DNA of 18,473 nt, taken from assembly GCA_946623195.1 (NCBI GenBank), contig CAMOQW010000035.1, positions 1 to 18,473 of the forward strand, in the 5' to 3' direction. A program made the translations under genes and the position numbers. Shown piece by piece: positions 8,801 through 15,663 of the stretch (within the stretch, counting starts at the first letter, position 1; each line of letters starts with the position of its first letter). Under the pieces are notes generated by a model. That model was not told the DNA's origin and ran no database searches. It was given only the letters and a program-made list of their open reading frames with translations. This DNA comes from an uncultured Prevotella sp. (lineage in GTDB: Bacteria; Bacteroidota; Bacteroidia; Bacteroidales; Bacteroidaceae).

Positions 8801-9644
8801 CATCGACACCCTGAATGCCGACCTGGTCATCTGCAAGCAGGAGCTGACACCGATGACGGGCAGCGAACTCTGCACGCAGTTCAAGACGGATCCGCACCGC
8901 AGCAAGACCAAGTTTGTACTGATGACTGAGCGCAAGCTGTCGCCAGAGGAGATGAACGACATGAATATCACGCTGGCTGCCGACGACTATCTGGCCAAGC
9001 CTTTCAATATCCAGGAAGCCGTCATACGGTTCAACAGCCTGATGGGTCTCGGACCCATCGACACCGGCCAGGACGTCATTGAAGGCAGTGAGACACGTAT
9101 GATTGAAGGACGCAATGCCAGCATGACAACGGCAACAATGAACTACGACGACCTGGAAGGCTACGGAGCGCAAGACCATCCGGCAGCGGATGCTCCTGAG
9201 CAGCAGGAAGAGCCGGCTGCTGAGGAAGCTGCTACTGAGAATACGCCCGTGTCCGTCCGACAGCAGTATTATGGCGACGGCACCATTGGCGACTATTCGA
9301 TGAGTAGCGCTATGGACCAGCAACTGATGCGCAACGTGGAGCAGTTTGTACTGCAGAACATGAACCGCGGTCAGATCAGTCTGGACGAGATGGCTACCGC
9401 CATGGGAATGGGTCGCGTTCCCTTCTTCCACAAGATTCGCTCCATCACCACCAAGACGCCGGCCGAGGTGGTGCGCGACCTGCGGCTGAAGCATGCCTGC
9501 ACCCTGTTGGTCAACACCAATGTCAACATGAGTGAGCTGGCCCTCAACGTAGGCTTTATGACGGCAGAAAACTTCATCAATATCTTCAAGGAGAAGTACG
9601 GTATGACTCCGCTTGAGTATCGACTGAAAAACAAAAAACTGTAA
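5889..9644 (+). CDS. Degenerate HTCS-like membrane regulator lacking kinase domain (two propellers, Y_Y_Y, pseudo-receiver, AraC HTH)
   Basis: This 1251-residue protein begins with a signal/anchor sequence (about 1-22). About 14 Reg_prop-like repeats follow, typified by NIWIGTDRNGLIRF and LIWIGTREGINIL, enough for two seven-bladed propellers. A Y_Y_Y domain ends near 780 and a membrane span covers about 782-806. The cytoplasmic side keeps only a remnant of the dimerisation helices: the H-box SHELRTPL reads SDELRQPM, with D835 in place of the phospho-histidine. No HATPase N, G1, F or G2 boxes occur before a receiver-like domain (about 932-1046). That domain keeps D940/D941, T1013 and K1037, but the phospho-acceptor is lysine (K983). 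An acidic, Ala/Glu/Gln-rich linker (about 1070-1130) leads to an AraC-type HTH (about 1140-1251). Classical HTCS proteins sense glycan fragments; here signalling without phosphorylation is inferred. ATG 5889 is 14 bp after kdsD; an upstream in-frame ATG at 5862 would overlap kdsD. Confidence 0.88.
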   Translation: MKTLKRIFVALLLMLPLTAMSLYLFKTLDARNGLTSSQINCILKDSRGYVWFGTTAGLYRYDGYTFRNFQCNSQDGSSLPDSYIISMQETLEGTLWIKTSAGFCVYHPQTENFERDMRQIYAKMGIEGNPDVVFIDRHKNFWASIPNKGVVAYNMQQQTSYEFTYTNDAVGIPQGAICSISECRDGAVLVYEDGRIVCCDIMHQQHTVWQTDHIAQQHLRKSKSLRVFADQMDNIWLYGQGTLMVYNKNTNQWDTTFGNQLGLTAGSADHSVNGMAGDRSGNIWIGTDRNGLIRFNVNTHEMETMQPRSIINNHQLQQDVVGIQSLYIDDSDLLWVGTEKSGVAYYGSNIYKFQSELKGDITAMAEDANGNIWYGTSDRGIIGYEGSLASHKVTCMTTTPDGSLWVGSKQNGLTRIKNGVSHVFTSKSDSAKTLIDDHINALCTDKTGNLWIATNGGLQVYNPKMNTFSSYTRENGMLNTNNVTSLFYGKNNNLLIGTGEGLVILNLSTREKAVLTGNTTNLKTFTNNYITQIYEDSRGLIWIGTREGINILNPVNDDLSYVTETDGLCNNSICGIAEDRNRSLWITTSNGISRVVVQRNHEDGTFNYGLYNYDINDGLQSNEFNMGSILAKKDGNVLFGGLYGINWVANGPNDDQESLPRVMLTQLFIGEEEIMTGHNYDGKVILPSALNESNKIELANNQSTFTIKFAAGNYNQGERLQFMYWMEGLDHDWRNGDALLHGVRFRDLGSGTYTLHVKAVSANGAVSNQERTLEIIIDRPWWLSWWMLTVYVIIAIIALLVWRYGIKKLKSWWLRKRTVIEELKRQREEIKLTSDELRQPMARMTTIIGSLAEREQTLEGREQLNSLHFQLLQVITRISEMQTTLENPEKKAESSAKDRLELNDRGEVALVATNSPELTAEVKRLAVDAQSKKFAVVLIDDNRDFLNFMNAHLHDVYNFHTYPTIKEAIPDIDTLNADLVICKQELTPMTGSELCTQFKTDPHRSKTKFVLMTERKLSPEEMNDMNITLAADDYLAKPFNIQEAVIRFNSLMGLGPIDTGQDVIEGSETRMIEGRNASMTTATMNYDDLEGYGAQDHPAADAPEQQEEPAAEEAATENTPVSVRQQYYGDGTIGDYSMSSAMDQQLMRNVEQFVLQNMNRGQISLDEMATAMGMGRVPFFHKIRSITTKTPAEVVRDLRLKHACTLLVNTNVNMSELALNVGFMTAENFINIFKEKYGMTPLEYRLKNKKL

Positions 9645-10903
9645 TGCTCAAGAACACCCTACTCTTCTTGCTGTTTTCCCTTACCCTGTCAGCGAGCGCT
9701 CAGACCAGCGACTCGCTGATAGCCAGTACGCTGAGGAGCAGCGGCGTCCGTTTCTCCCACGACAACAGTGTAACACTGCTCATGTCCGGCCAGCAGAAAT
9801 TCGACGACATGTTTCAAGCTATCCGTCAAGCCAAGAGCAGCATCCATCTGGAGTATTTCAATTTCCGCAACGACTCGATAGCCTCACTGCTCTTCCATCT
9901 GCTGCGCGAAAAGCGTAAGGAGGGTGTTGAGGTGCGGGCCATGTTTGACGGTTTCGGCAACGACTCCAACAACCAGCCGCTGAAGAAATACCACCTGCAG
10001 GCACTCCGCGACGACTCCATCAACATCGTGGAATACAGTCCTATCCGTTTCCCGTGGGTAAACCACATCTATGGTCGCGACCACCGCAAGATAGTGGTCA
10101 TCGACGGACGCATCGCCTATACCGGTGGCATGAATGTGGCCGACTATTACATAAACGGCACGAAACAGGTGGGTGAATGGCGCGACATGCACTGCCGCAT
10201 TGAGGGAGATGCCGTCAATGACTTGCAGCGCATCTTCCTGCGCATTTGGAACCGTACGACCCGGGAGCAGGTGAGCGGCATGAAATATTTCCGGGGCGGC
10301 ACACAGACAGCATTCAAGAACCTGAAGCCTGACACCACCTACACAAAGGGTAAGAAGATGGTTGGCATCATCAACCGCGAACCCGGTGTCACGCCTAAGA
10401 TCATGAGGACATTCTATCTCAATGCCATCAACCAAGCCCGGGACTCCATACACATCATCAACCCCTACTTCACACTGATTCCCTCGGTAACCCGTGCCCT
10501 GACGAGGGCCCTGCGCAGAGGTGTCAAAGTGGAAATCATGCTGTCGTCGAAAAGCGACATCCCACTCACCCCGGACTGTGCTCTCTACCAAGCACACAAG
10601 CTGATGAAGCGCGGAGCCATTGTATGGCTTTACGAGCCCGGTTTCCACCATTCCAAAATCATGATGGTAGACGGCAGCTACTGCACCGTAGGCAGCACCA
10701 ATCTGGATGCCAGAAGCTTGAAATGCGACTTTGAGGAAAATGCCGTCATCATCGACAAGGCCACCACACGCGAACTGGACGAGATGTTCTGGCGCGACAA
10801 GCAGAAATCATTCCAACTGACCAGAGAGTCGTGGAACGAAGTGCGCACCGGATGGCAGAAGTTTCGCGGCTGGTTTGCCCACCTGCTGCAGCCTTTCCTT
10901 TAG
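9644..10903 (+). CDS. Secreted phospholipase D / cardiolipin synthase-like protein
   Basis: This 419-residue protein has two HKD motifs: H147-R-K149-IVVI-D154 and H336-S-K338-IMMV-D343, each followed by the usual GG or GS and Asn (TGGMN, VGSTNLD). That identifies a phospholipase D superfamily enzyme. Cardiolipin synthases condense two phosphatidylglycerols through a phosphatidyl-histidine intermediate; hydrolysis or other transphosphatidylation is equally possible. Length and lack of N-terminal membrane anchors resemble E. coli ClsB rather than ClsA. Unlike both, it starts with a cleavable-looking signal peptide (MLKNTLLFLLFSLTLSASAQ), which places the enzyme in the periplasm. Its ATG shares one base with the stop of the regulator gene (TAATG), implying translational coupling and stable membership of the kdsA operon. 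The stop lies only 8 bp from the end of the opposing TPR gene. Confidence 0.88.
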   Translation: MLKNTLLFLLFSLTLSASAQTSDSLIASTLRSSGVRFSHDNSVTLLMSGQQKFDDMFQAIRQAKSSIHLEYFNFRNDSIASLLFHLLREKRKEGVEVRAMFDGFGNDSNNQPLKKYHLQALRDDSINIVEYSPIRFPWVNHIYGRDHRKIVVIDGRIAYTGGMNVADYYINGTKQVGEWRDMHCRIEGDAVNDLQRIFLRIWNRTTREQVSGMKYFRGGTQTAFKNLKPDTTYTKGKKMVGIINREPGVTPKIMRTFYLNAINQARDSIHIINPYFTLIPSVTRALTRALRRGVKVEIMLSSKSDIPLTPDCALYQAHKLMKRGAIVWLYEPGFHHSKIMMVDGSYCTVGSTNLDARSLKCDFEENAVIIDKATTRELDEMFWRDKQKSFQLTRESWNEVRTGWQKFRGWFAHLLQPFL

Positions 10904-10911
10904 AAGGTCAG

Positions 10912-13092
10912 TTATTCGTAAGGATCGGGGTCTGCCGACATGTCGTCACCAAACACTAACGCCCGCATCATCCTCATCTGAATGTCGCCAATATTTCTCT
11001 CCTGGAGCCATTCCTCTTCAAAATAAAAAGAATAGGTGTCATCGGTCTGCCTCACCATGACCACATGCTTTCTGAAGTTCTCGGCAGCCTGGTCTATTTT
11101 CCCCTGCATCCACAGGCAATAGCCGTAGTTGAGGAAATCCTCGTCGGATGGATGCTCCAGGGCTGTCAGGGTCTTATACATTTTATCCGCCTGGTTCAGG
11201 TTGCCGTCACAGGTCAGTGCCCAGGCCAGAACCCGCTGTATATTGATGTCGTCAGCATGTTCGTAATTTAGCTGATAGAGTAGTTTGAGGGCATCCTCAT
11301 ACTCCCCCAAATTGACCTGACACACCGCTTTGTTCAGCATATAGTTCATCTTGCCGGGATGCAGCAACAGGAGATGCTCGTAGTCATTGTCTGCCTCTTC
11401 GTATTGAGCATCATCAAAGTAGCAGCTAGCCCTTAACACCAAAGCCCGCTCATTATCGGGATCCATTTTCAGGGCAGTAACGAAATCTCCTTTCCAGAGA
11501 TAGTACTGAATGTCGCGCATGCTCTCTGGGAAGAAATTCAACAAAGTATATGCCTCATGCTCGTATTTCAATTTTTTCAGAGTCTTGACCACATAATGCT
11601 TGTAGTCATCCAAAGGGGTGTTCTTCAATAAGAAAGTGCAGAAGAAGAAACAGACAGCTATGCCGTACCCCTCATCAGGGACAAAAGGATTATGCAATGC
11701 AGTGCGATTGGGGAAGAGGCGGAAGAGACGATAGAGGTCCATCAAGTAGATGCGACGGATATAAGCCGCCGAGTGCCGTTCTTCGACTTCCATTTCCCCA
11801 AACGACGCCTCGCCACGCTTCATCATCTGCCGCATACTTTCCGGCAACTGTCTGACAACCTCCTGAAAGGCAATGACAAACGAATACTTGTCACTATTGC
11901 AGAAAGGGCCCCGCTGCATGAGAGAATCTACAAACCGCATCTCATCCATTTTCTGGACGAACGGCGCGATATCAGGATGCTGCAGGTAGTATGGTACCAG
12001 CCAATTACTCAGATCATAGAAGAAAGGATAGCGCTTCATCTGCGAGAAGCCGCCGAAATAGACGTCTACCCCCTGCTTCTGCATATCTATCATCCGCTGG
12101 AAGGTAGACTCCAGTTTCTCCATGCGCTGTTCGGCAGCATCGGGATGCAGAATGTCTTCCAGTGCATCGTCCTCTGTGTCCTCAATACCATTACGGGTGA
12201 TGTGGAAGGCGTTGTTCTTCAGCAGGTCAGGCATGATTTCCCGTTGAATCGTCGTGGTGTCCTTCTCGGCATTCAGCGTATAGGCCACTTGTATCTGCAA
12301 TTCCGTCAGTTCCTTGCAGACCTTATCCGACTGCAACAAGTCATTGATTATCGACTGTTGTTCGGGAAAAAGCTTCGAACACTCGTCGTCCATAGAAAAT
12401 ACCCAGCCCACCAGGGCACGTTGCCGCACAAACTCGTCCTGCGACTTCCTGTAGACATCCGTCAGCACCTTGAACTTCACGATGTCAAACTGATTCATCA
12501 GTGAGAGCATAATAGCGGAAGTTATCAACTGCTGGTCATTGCTGTCAACGGTTGGCGAGAGCAACAACTCGGTGAAGTCACGCCCCACTCCGTCCGACCA
12601 CATCCGTGAGGTCAGCACATAGTTGAACAGATCATTCATCTGTTGCTGGTGGTTCTTATAGAGAACACGACTCTTCTCGACCCGCAGATGCTCCGGTTCC
12701 AACTCCAGCATGGCCACTTCGCTGACAAAGTTTTCCATTTCGCGCCGTATGGCTGCAACAGACCAGTCACGGTTAGGCTGGCGCACGCCGTTTGACAGGC
12801 CCGTCAAGAACGCCGAAGACCGCATCCTGCGGGATATGGCCACATTGCCATAGAGCACATACATGCGGTGCAGAAGCCGCTGGTACTGTTCCTCCTGCTG
12901 GGGGTCGGATATCCCTTGCCGCCAATATCCTTCCATGAGCTCGTACTGCTGCTTGAGTTCCGAAAGGCGCTCAGTAGTCTGCCTCTGCGGCCATGCCGCC
13001 AGAAATACTTCCATCTCTGCGATAGCCAGTCTGACGTTACCATTCCTCAACTGTTTTAACACGAACTTTATTGCTTCATCTCTTAACATCAT
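10912..13092 (-). CDS. Large TPR-repeat protein of unknown function
   Basis: This 726-residue protein has no signal peptide or clear membrane span, so it is probably cytoplasmic. The N-terminal 500 residues are helical and resemble no domain I can name; a part around 200-235 (ITSAIMLSLMNQFD) looks like a helical-repeat array. The C-terminal portion (about 545-690) has at least four TPR-like units, for example LRASCYFDDAQYEEADNDY, NKAVCQVNLGEYEDALKLL, AWALTCDGNLNQADKMY and YGYCLWMQGKIDQAAENF. The C-terminus is acidic. Start: two consecutive ATGs (13092 and 13089), with no basis to choose between them. It follows the lipoprotein gene by 6 bp and is surely cotranscribed with it, so it may serve the same process. 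TPRs suggest protein-protein contacts, but no function can be assigned. Confidence 0.85.
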   Translation of the reverse strand: MMLRDEAIKFVLKQLRNGNVRLAIAEMEVFLAAWPQRQTTERLSELKQQYELMEGYWRQGISDPQQEEQYQRLLHRMYVLYGNVAISRRMRSSAFLTGLSNGVRQPNRDWSVAAIRREMENFVSEVAMLELEPEHLRVEKSRVLYKNHQQQMNDLFNYVLTSRMWSDGVGRDFTELLLSPTVDSNDQQLITSAIMLSLMNQFDIVKFKVLTDVYRKSQDEFVRQRALVGWVFSMDDECSKLFPEQQSIINDLLQSDKVCKELTELQIQVAYTLNAEKDTTTIQREIMPDLLKNNAFHITRNGIEDTEDDALEDILHPDAAEQRMEKLESTFQRMIDMQKQGVDVYFGGFSQMKRYPFFYDLSNWLVPYYLQHPDIAPFVQKMDEMRFVDSLMQRGPFCNSDKYSFVIAFQEVVRQLPESMRQMMKRGEASFGEMEVEERHSAAYIRRIYLMDLYRLFRLFPNRTALHNPFVPDEGYGIAVCFFFCTFLLKNTPLDDYKHYVVKTLKKLKYEHEAYTLLNFFPESMRDIQYYLWKGDFVTALKMDPDNERALVLRASCYFDDAQYEEADNDYEHLLLLHPGKMNYMLNKAVCQVNLGEYEDALKLLYQLNYEHADDINIQRVLAWALTCDGNLNQADKMYKTLTALEHPSDEDFLNYGYCLWMQGKIDQAAENFRKHVVMVRQTDDTYSFYFEEEWLQERNIGDIQMRMMRALVFGDDMSADPDPYE

Positions 13093-13098
13093 AATCTC

Positions 13099-14070
13099 TT
13101 ACTTTTTTCCTCTTGCGGCTTTGTCTTTCGCCTCCACCTTGTCCAGCCACTGCTCGGCAGTCGCCATGTCTTCCTGGCGTGGACCTTTTACGTGGGTATA
13201 TTGATTGTTCCTGACATCAGGCAGGGAGTCTACCCATTCAGGCTGCATTCTACAGTAGTTGGTTATCAGGTCACGATAGTAGCTGAAGCCATACTTGTTG
13301 ATGGAGTCGCAAGCCTGATTGTAGGCTTTCACAAACAGTGTCAGTTGCGTACTACGGGCCTGACGGCGCATCTCCTTTTCACGGAAGACCAGCACACCGG
13401 GCAACAATTTCAGCGACCTCGAGTCAAGCACCACAGGATTCTTCATCAGTCGTGCCTGCGTAGCCTGGGGTTCTGTCAGCCAGAGGGCGTCCATCTCATT
13501 GTTCTGCAACATCAGCAGACGTACGCTGACATCGTTAATCTGCACCTTATACACCCTGTCTTCCTGCAACTTGACAGAGTCGATGGCCCGGTCGGTCAGC
13601 ATGTCAGTCACCGAATAGCGCGTCATCGCCACCATCTTGTCGTCCAACTGCTTCAGCTGTCGGATACGGGCATTACGGTTGGAAATCAGTTGCCAGTAGG
13701 CATTGGTGGCAGTGACATAGCGCATCTTCGTGCCCCGTCTGTTGATGCGGACGGCACGAATCAGGTCGGTCACGGCTCCTTCCACCCTACCCCGCTCCAA
13801 AGCAGTATCACAGTCCATCTGGGCCATGAACAGTTTCAGTCGCACACCACCGTGAACCGTGTCAAACAGTTCATAATGGCGAGCTACAATCAGCGGCAGA
13901 CAGTCCAGTGTCGGCATGACGGCAATCTTCAGGGCCGCCGAATCGCGGCGCAGCGCCTCCAGTCGATTCTCCCGGGCTATGCGCTTGGTTTCTTCGTATG
14001 AATGTCCGCAGGCCGCAAGAAGCAGCACGAGGATGCCAACCGAAGTAATCTTCCATATCTTAACTCCCAT
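13099..14070 (-). CDS. Lipoprotein resembling type 2 periplasmic solute-binding proteins (SsuA/NMT1-like)
   Basis: This 323-residue protein has a lipoprotein signal peptide with lipobox L18-A-A-C21, so it is anchored in the inner or outer membrane facing the periplasm. After a charged helical linker, the core starts with KIAVMPTLDCLPLIVARHYE. Later come AVTDLIRAVRI and ALWLTEPQATQAR, the pattern of ABC-transporter binding proteins of the nitrate/sulfonate/taurine/thiamine-precursor type. No permease or ATPase gene lies next to it in this window; its only operon partner is the cytoplasmic TPR protein 6 bp downstream. The ligand is unknown, and the fold assignment rests on motif resemblance rather than a recognised orthologue. 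A canonical promoter lies about 33 bp upstream of the ATG at 14070. Confidence 0.75.
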   Translation of the reverse strand: MGVKIWKITSVGILVLLLAACGHSYEETKRIARENRLEALRRDSAALKIAVMPTLDCLPLIVARHYELFDTVHGGVRLKLFMAQMDCDTALERGRVEGAVTDLIRAVRINRRGTKMRYVTATNAYWQLISNRNARIRQLKQLDDKMVAMTRYSVTDMLTDRAIDSVKLQEDRVYKVQINDVSVRLLMLQNNEMDALWLTEPQATQARLMKNPVVLDSRSLKLLPGVLVFREKEMRRQARSTQLTLFVKAYNQACDSINKYGFSYYRDLITNYCRMQPEWVDSLPDVRNNQYTHVKGPRQEDMATAEQWLDKVEAKDKAARGKK

Positions 14071-14102
14071 AATTCCCTATCTGATATTTTTATAATCGGG
14101 CA

Positions 14103-14133
14103 CAAAGGTAAGAAGAAAAAATGTGGAATCAAA
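14103..14133 (-). promoter_or_regulatory. Promoter of the lipoprotein-TPR operon
   Basis: The minus strand has a -33 TTTG (14133-14130), a 19-bp spacer and a -7 TACCTTTG (14110-14103), an excellent Bacteroidota match. Predicted transcription starts near 14099, leaving a leader of about 29 nt. It is the only box in the window not followed by CA (TG instead). Confidence 0.8.
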
Positions 14134-14172
14134 GGGAAGAATCAAAAAAATACTTGTTTTGCCTTTATATTT

Positions 14173-14203
14173 TTTGATGAATGGGAAAAAGTTCGTACCT
14201 TTG
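14173..14203 (+). promoter_or_regulatory. Promoter of radA, implying a near-leaderless mRNA
   Basis: The -33 TTTG (14173-14176), a 19-bp spacer and the -7 TACCTTTG (14196-14203) followed by CA form a strong match. The predicted transcription start is about 14207, only about 5 nt before the ATG at 14212. Confidence 0.8.
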
Positions 14204-14211
14204 CAGCTACG

Positions 14212-15627
14212 ATGGCAAAAGACAAAACAATGTACGTCTGCTCCAACTGCGGACAAGAATCAGCGAAGTGGATTGGCAAATGCCCTGCTTGCGGTCAGTG
14301 GAACACGTTCAAGGAAATCAAAGTGGCTGACACCCGTAAGCAGGTGCTGACCACCACTGCTGCTGCCCAGGCCGGCCACCAGCTGCGTCAGAACAAGGTG
14401 CTGCGGCTGCGGGACATCTCGGCTCACGACGACCCACGCATTGATATGCACGACAACGAACTGAACCGAGTGCTGGGCGGTGGACTGGTGCCGGGCTCGA
14501 TTGTGCTGTTAGGCGGCGAACCAGGCATTGGCAAGTCAACCCTCTCGCTGCAGACCATGCTTCAGCTCAGCGACAAGCGGGTGCTCTACGTCAGCGGCGA
14601 GGAGAGTGCCCACCAGCTGAAGATGCGTGCTGAGCGACTGAAGGCCGGCATCCATACAACAAGCCACCGAACAGACGAAGAATACGAGAACTTTCTCATT
14701 CTCTGCGAAAACTCCCTGGAAGCCATCTTCGAACATATCAAGGAAGTAGAACCGGAACTGGTGGTGATAGACTCCATTCAGACCATTGCCACCGAGGACG
14801 TAGAGTCCAGTGCCGGCTCCATCGCTCAGGTCCGCGAGTGTGCTGCCGCATTGCTGCGCTTTGCCAAGACCAGCGGAGTGCCTGTCATCCTCATCGGACA
14901 TATCACGAAGGAGGGTACGCTGGCTGGTCCAAAGATTCTGGAACACATCGTCGATACCGTCATCCAGTTTGAGGGCGACCAGCATTATATGTACCGCATC
15001 CTGCGCTCTATCAAGAACCGCTTCGGCAGTACCTCGGAACTCGGCATCTACGAGATGCAGCAGACGGGACTCAGACAGGTCAGCAACCCCTCGGAACTGC
15101 TGCTCACCGACAACCACGACGGTCTGTCTGGCGTTGCCATCTCAAGTGCCATCGAGGGGGTCCGCCCGTTCCTTGTAGAGACTCAGGCACTGGTCAGCAG
15201 CGCAGCATACGGCACGCCGCAGCGCTCAGCCACCGGTTTCGACCAGCGCCGTCTGAACATGCTGCTGGCAGTATTGGAAAAACGTGTGGGTTTCAAACTG
15301 ATGCAGAAGGATGTCTTCCTCAATATTGCCGGAGGACTAAGGGTGACGGATATGGCGATGGACCTCAGCGTGATAGCAGCAGTACTGTCGTCGAATGTCG
15401 ATACACCTATCGAGGAAGGCTGGTGTATGGCCGGTGAGGTGGGGCTGTCTGGTGAAGTCCGACCCGTGGCCCGCATTGAGCAGCGCATCTCGGAGGCTGA
15501 GAAGTTAGGATTCTCTCACATCATCATCCCCAAGTACAACCTCTCAGGTCTGGACCGCAAGAAGTTCCAGATAGAACTCGTTCCCGTCCGCAAGGTGGAA
15601 GAAGCTCTCCGTGCCCTCTTCGGCTGA
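14212..15627 (+). CDS. radA: DNA repair and recombination protein RadA (Sms)
   Basis: This 471-residue RecA-like helicase drives branch migration of recombination intermediates. It has a C4 zinc finger (C10, C13, C24, C27), Walker A GEPGIGKST (102-110), Walker B LVVID (183-187), the RadA-specific KNRFG motif (268-272) and a C-terminal Lon-protease-like domain (about 310-471, QRRLNMLLAVLEKRVG and NIAGGLRVTD). The length is normal for the family. The frame is open further upstream to 14002, but family proteins start a few residues before the zinc finger. The -7 box at 14196-14203 also rules out any earlier start. ATG 14212 leaves a leader of about 5 nt; ATG 14230 (MYVCSNCG) would give about 23 nt and cannot be excluded. 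It is monocistronic, divergent from the lipoprotein operon and convergent with queC. Confidence 0.95.
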   Translation: MAKDKTMYVCSNCGQESAKWIGKCPACGQWNTFKEIKVADTRKQVLTTTAAAQAGHQLRQNKVLRLRDISAHDDPRIDMHDNELNRVLGGGLVPGSIVLLGGEPGIGKSTLSLQTMLQLSDKRVLYVSGEESAHQLKMRAERLKAGIHTTSHRTDEEYENFLILCENSLEAIFEHIKEVEPELVVIDSIQTIATEDVESSAGSIAQVRECAAALLRFAKTSGVPVILIGHITKEGTLAGPKILEHIVDTVIQFEGDQHYMYRILRSIKNRFGSTSELGIYEMQQTGLRQVSNPSELLLTDNHDGLSGVAISSAIEGVRPFLVETQALVSSAAYGTPQRSATGFDQRRLNMLLAVLEKRVGFKLMQKDVFLNIAGGLRVTDMAMDLSVIAAVLSSNVDTPIEEGWCMAGEVGLSGEVRPVARIEQRISEAEKLGFSHIIIPKYNLSGLDRKKFQIELVPVRKVEEALRALFG

Positions 15628-15628
15628 C

Positions 15629-15663
15629 CTCTCACCTCTCACCTCATACCTCTCACCTCTTAC
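15629..15663. repeat. Degenerate heptamer tandem repeat (CTCTCAC) between radA and queC
   Basis: Five consecutive 7-bp units read CTCTCAC, CTCTCAC, CTCATAC, CTCTCAC and CTCTTAC. They start 2 bp after the radA stop, fill the convergent intergenic gap, and the last unit overlaps the queC stop codon. The plus strand is almost purely pyrimidine apart from A. No hairpin can form within it, so it is not an intrinsic terminator. Confidence 0.8.

Noticed and set aside
5889..9644. The regulator as a frameshifted pseudogene of a full HTCS
   Set aside because: The reading frame is uninterrupted, both terminal domains are complete and it is translationally coupled to the next gene. An in-frame loss of the kinase region fits better, though recent deletion cannot be excluded from one sequence.
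10904..10911. A terminator between the PLD gene and the TPR gene
   Set aside because: Only 8 bp separate the stops, with no hairpin. Termination must occur inside the opposing gene or by another mechanism.
14002..14211. An N-terminal extension of radA
   Set aside because: It crosses both divergent promoters and lies upstream of the predicted radA transcription start. RadA proteins begin just before the zinc finger.
14071..14211. A riboswitch or small RNA between the lipoprotein operon and radA
   Set aside because: The space is taken by two canonical promoters, and both leaders are too short for a structured element.
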